This document shows, one piece after another, positions 61,926 to 64,000 of a stretch of 64,000 nt of DNA. The stretch is from the NCBI GenBank assembly GCA_023433585.1, contig JAEZCL010000008.1, forward strand, positions 1-64,000, in the 5' to 3' direction. The notes beneath the pieces were generated by a model. The model saw only the letters and a program-made list of their open reading frames with translations. It did no database searches and was not told the origin of the DNA. Source of the stretch: Pseudomonadota bacterium (lineage in GTDB: Bacteria; Pseudomonadota; Alphaproteobacteria; Caulobacterales; Caulobacteraceae). The position numbers were made by a program, and so were the translations under genes. Each line of letters starts with the position of its first letter. Position 1 is the first letter of the stretch.

Positions 61926-63149
61926 ATGTACGATCTTCTCAAGGGGCTTCGCGTGGTGGAGGCGGCGGCGTTCATCGCCGGCCCTTCCTGCGGCCTGCAT
62001 CTGGCTCAGATGGGCGCCGAGGTGATCCGCATCGACAATCTGGGCGGCGGTCCCGATTTTCACCGGTGGCCACGCGCGACGACGGGCGAAAGCCTCTATT
62101 GGGAAGGGCTCAACAAGGCCAAGAAATCCGTGGCCCTGAATCTTTCTCGGCCGGAAGGACGCGAACTGGCGATCGCCATCGCCTGCGCGCCGGGCGAGAA
62201 CGCGGGCCTGTTCGTGACCAATTTTCCGGCCAGGGGCTTTCTCGCCTACGAGACCCTCAAGGCCCGACGCGACGACCTGATCTGTGCGAGGATCATGGGC
62301 TGGCCCGATGGTCGTTCGGCGGTCGATTACACCGTCAACAGCGCCGTGGGCGTGCCGATGATGACGGGTCCGGTCGAAAGCGCGGCGCCGGTCAATCACG
62401 TTCTGCCGGCCTGGGACCTGTTGACCGGGGCCTATGCGGCTTTCGCCCTGCTGTCGGCGGAACGCGCCCGGCGCGCCGACGGTCAGGGGCGCGAGGTGCG
62501 CGTGCCTCTGTCGGACATGGCGGTCTGGAGCCTGGGGGCGCTGGGCCAGATCGCCGAGACGACGCTCTCCGGCCAGGACCGCCCCCGGACGGGCAACGAC
62601 CTTTTCGGCGCTTTCGGTCGAGACTTCGTAACCCAGGACGGCCGCCGCCTGATGATCGTGGCCATCACGCCGCGCCAGTGGGCTGGCCTGGTCGAGGCCC
62701 TGGAGATCGGGCCCGCCGTCTCGGCCGTCGAGGCCGCCCGGGGGGTGGCCTTCACCGAGGATGAAGGTCTGAGATTTGTCCATCGTGACGCGCTTGTCCC
62801 CTTGGTCGAGGCTGCTGTCGTCCGTCTGCCGGCCGCAGAGCTGGAGCGGCGTTTCGACGCCCATGGCGTCTGCTGGTCTCATTACCGGACGCTTTCGGAA
62901 GCCCTTCGGGACGAACCTGCCTTCTCCGAGGCCAATCCTCTCCTGTCCCTGAAAAATCATGCTTCAGGCGCCTATCTGACGCCGGACGCCGCCGCGACGC
63001 TTTCCGGAGCCGAGCGCCAGGCCGAGGGTTCAGCTCCGGTTCTTGGCCAGGACACCGAGGCGGTTCTGACTGACGTCGTCGGTCTCAGCGGAGCCGAAAT
63101 CGCGCGTCTTTGCGATGCTGGGGTGATCGCGCCGGAGAGATCGGCATGA
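61926..63149 (+). CDS. Family III CoA-transferase, mesaconyl-CoA C1-C4 transferase (Mct)-like
   Basis: A 407-residue CaiB-type CoA-transferase. Unlike the 54139 enzyme, it has CAPGENAGLFVTNFPARGFLAYE, VDYTVN followed by MMTGP, and VNHVLPAWDLLTG with Asp164 as the catalytic residue. This set, recalled from the 2-methylfumaryl-CoA isomerase/mesaconyl-CoA C1-C4 transferase family, fits better than the common caiB-like proteins. It is inferred to move CoA between the C1 and C4 carboxyls of a C5 dicarboxylic acid. The stop overlaps the next start by 4 bases. It is 9 bases downstream of the 3-hydroxyacyl-CoA dehydrogenase. Confidence 0.85.
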   Translation: MYDLLKGLRVVEAAAFIAGPSCGLHLAQMGAEVIRIDNLGGGPDFHRWPRATTGESLYWEGLNKAKKSVALNLSRPEGRELAIAIACAPGENAGLFVTNFPARGFLAYETLKARRDDLICARIMGWPDGRSAVDYTVNSAVGVPMMTGPVESAAPVNHVLPAWDLLTGAYAAFALLSAERARRADGQGREVRVPLSDMAVWSLGALGQIAETTLSGQDRPRTGNDLFGAFGRDFVTQDGRRLMIVAITPRQWAGLVEALEIGPAVSAVEAARGVAFTEDEGLRFVHRDALVPLVEAAVVRLPAAELERRFDAHGVCWSHYRTLSEALRDEPAFSEANPLLSLKNHASGAYLTPDAAATLSGAERQAEGSAPVLGQDTEAVLTDVVGLSGAEIARLCDAGVIAPERSA

Positions 63150-63985
63150 CCAGTGTCTCGCCCGAGGCGTTCGAGACCTGGCGGACCCATATCGGCCGCA
63201 CCGAGACCCGTCGTCAGAGACTCGATCTGTCCGCATTGCGCCGCTTCGCCGCCGCAATCGATGCTGATCTCGATGTCGAGCATGCCTGGCCCGCGCTCGG
63301 ACACTGGGCCTTTTTCAATGACTTCGCCTCGCGTGCGCAGACGGGCGTCGACGGCCACCCCGTGCGGGGCGGGCTTCTCCCGTCAGTGACGTTGCCGCGC
63401 CGGATGTTCGCATCCGGCGACATCCGCTTTCCGGCGCCGCTGACGGCGGACCGCGAGGCGGATCTGACCCTGACCGTCGCCGATGTCCGGCTGCGCTCGG
63501 GCAAGAGCGGAGACCTCGCCTTCGTCGATGTCGAGCGGCGGATCGCTCAGAACGAGCGGGACTGCGTCGTCGAACGTCAGACCTTTGTCTATCGCGATGC
63601 GGGCGCGTCCATGCCGGCCGTCGTCCCCACCCCAGACCCGACGGGCGAAACCGGCGACGCGGAGATATGGACGCCGGGCGCTGTCGATCTGTTCAGGTTT
63701 TCCGCCGCCACCGGCAACGCCCATCGCATTCATTACGACGCAGACTACACGCGGAGCGAAGAAGGTTATCCCGACCTGGTGGTGCACGGGCCGTTCACCG
63801 CCGCGCGGCTGTTCGCCCGCCTGAGCCGTCAGCTGGGGGCGCCGCCGATGCATTTCACCTTTCGCGCCCATGCGCCCCTGATCGTATCTCAACCCATAAG
63901 GCTGGTCCGGGGTGACACTGAACAGGAGGCCTGCGCCGTCAGGTGTGACGGCGTGACGGCGATGACAGCGGAGGGCCGCCCTTGA
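63146..63985 (+). CDS. HTD2/FAS1-like hydratase, mesaconyl-C4-CoA hydratase (Meh)-like
   Basis: A 279-residue double-hotdog hydratase. RVSHALGHWAFFNDF-type N-terminal residues include HAWPALGHWAFFNDFASRAQTGVDGHPVRGGLLPSV, and the C-terminal half carries FRFSAATGNAHRIHYDADYTRSEEGYPDLVVHGPFTA, with the Asp/His hydratase pair. This resembles 3-methylfumaryl-CoA (mesaconyl-C4-CoA) hydratases. The order after an Mct-like transferase matches the 3-hydroxypropionate-bicycle pair in Chloroflexus, whose next step is citramalyl-CoA lyase. ATG 63146 overlaps the transferase stop by 4 bases. Specificity is inferred. Confidence 0.8.
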   Translation: MTSVSPEAFETWRTHIGRTETRRQRLDLSALRRFAAAIDADLDVEHAWPALGHWAFFNDFASRAQTGVDGHPVRGGLLPSVTLPRRMFASGDIRFPAPLTADREADLTLTVADVRLRSGKSGDLAFVDVERRIAQNERDCVVERQTFVYRDAGASMPAVVPTPDPTGETGDAEIWTPGAVDLFRFSAATGNAHRIHYDADYTRSEEGYPDLVVHGPFTAARLFARLSRQLGAPPMHFTFRAHAPLIVSQPIRLVRGDTEQEACAVRCDGVTAMTAEGRP

Positions 63986-64000
63986 GCGACAATCTTTCGG
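63982..64000 (+). CDS. Start of a further coupled gene, cut by the window edge
   Basis: TTG 63982 overlaps the preceding stop by 4 bases (TTGA) and opens six codons (M S D N L S) before the edge. Coupling of this kind recurs in the cluster. The product cannot be identified. Confidence 0.35.

Overview
The window is high-GC alphaproteobacterial DNA, most likely from Caulobacteraceae and close to Brevundimonas or Caulobacter. The pointers are a 1653-residue NAD-glutamate dehydrogenase, the tsaB-rimI-fur-miaB-phoH-ybeY-lnt-XRE gene string, a GAAC-N7-GAAC box of the alphaproteobacterial LexA type, and abundant TonB-receptor and beta-oxidation genes. The genus is an inference; I saw no rRNA, tRNA, CRISPR array, integrase or transposase.

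Bases 1 to about 19.65 kb are a housekeeping block. A HerA-like helicase tail enters from the left. Then come dut and coaBC (minus), a small lipoprotein (plus), and a long minus-strand series read right to left: gdhB, a Usp-domain protein, nfuA, two XRE-type regulators, tsaB, rimI, fur, miaB, phoH, ybeY, lnt and a third XRE regulator. A TPR protein (minus) and a leucyl aminopeptidase plus an NlpC/P60-like protein (plus) close the block. The NlpC/P60-like protein has lost its catalytic cysteine.

Bases 19.8 to 27.5 kb look like a redox and electrophile-stress module: tandem Usp, FMN reductase, DoxX, NADP-dependent F420-reductase-like protein, LysR regulator, acetoin-reductase-like SDR, catalase, DODA-type dioxygenase and thioredoxin. 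A 25-bp LysR-type box occurs twice, once on each side of the LysR gene.

Bases 27.6 to 64 kb hold a large catabolic cluster that continues past the right edge. It has three GntR/FCD-type regulators and one IclR regulator, a TonB-dependent receptor, an MFS transporter, two acyl-CoA ligases, five enoyl-CoA hydratase-family proteins, two acyl-CoA dehydrogenases (one a tandem fusion), two thiolases, two family III CoA-transferases, a 3-hydroxyacyl-CoA dehydrogenase, two FAS1/MaoC-like hydratases, an FMN alpha-hydroxyacid dehydrogenase, a D-2-hydroxyacid dehydrogenase, an SDR, an alpha/beta hydrolase, a hotdog thioesterase and a metallo-beta-lactamase-fold hydrolase. The likely logic is outer-membrane uptake, inner-membrane transport, CoA activation, repeated beta-oxidation-like rounds and thiolysis. 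The last two complete genes look like a mesaconyl-CoA C1-C4 transferase and mesaconyl-C4-CoA hydratase pair, which would suggest a branched C5 dicarboxyl-CoA intermediate. The substrate cannot be read from the sequence.

The most unusual unit is the operon at 27661-30547: a KAS III-like enzyme whose active-site His and Asn appear swapped, a 341-residue protein of unknown function, a Cys form of the UGSC (seleno)protein family, and a small NifU-like CxxC protein. AT-rich operator-like motifs recur in the spacers of the catabolic cluster, and palindromic intergenic repeats are scattered through the window, several of which supply the TAG stop codon of the gene they follow.
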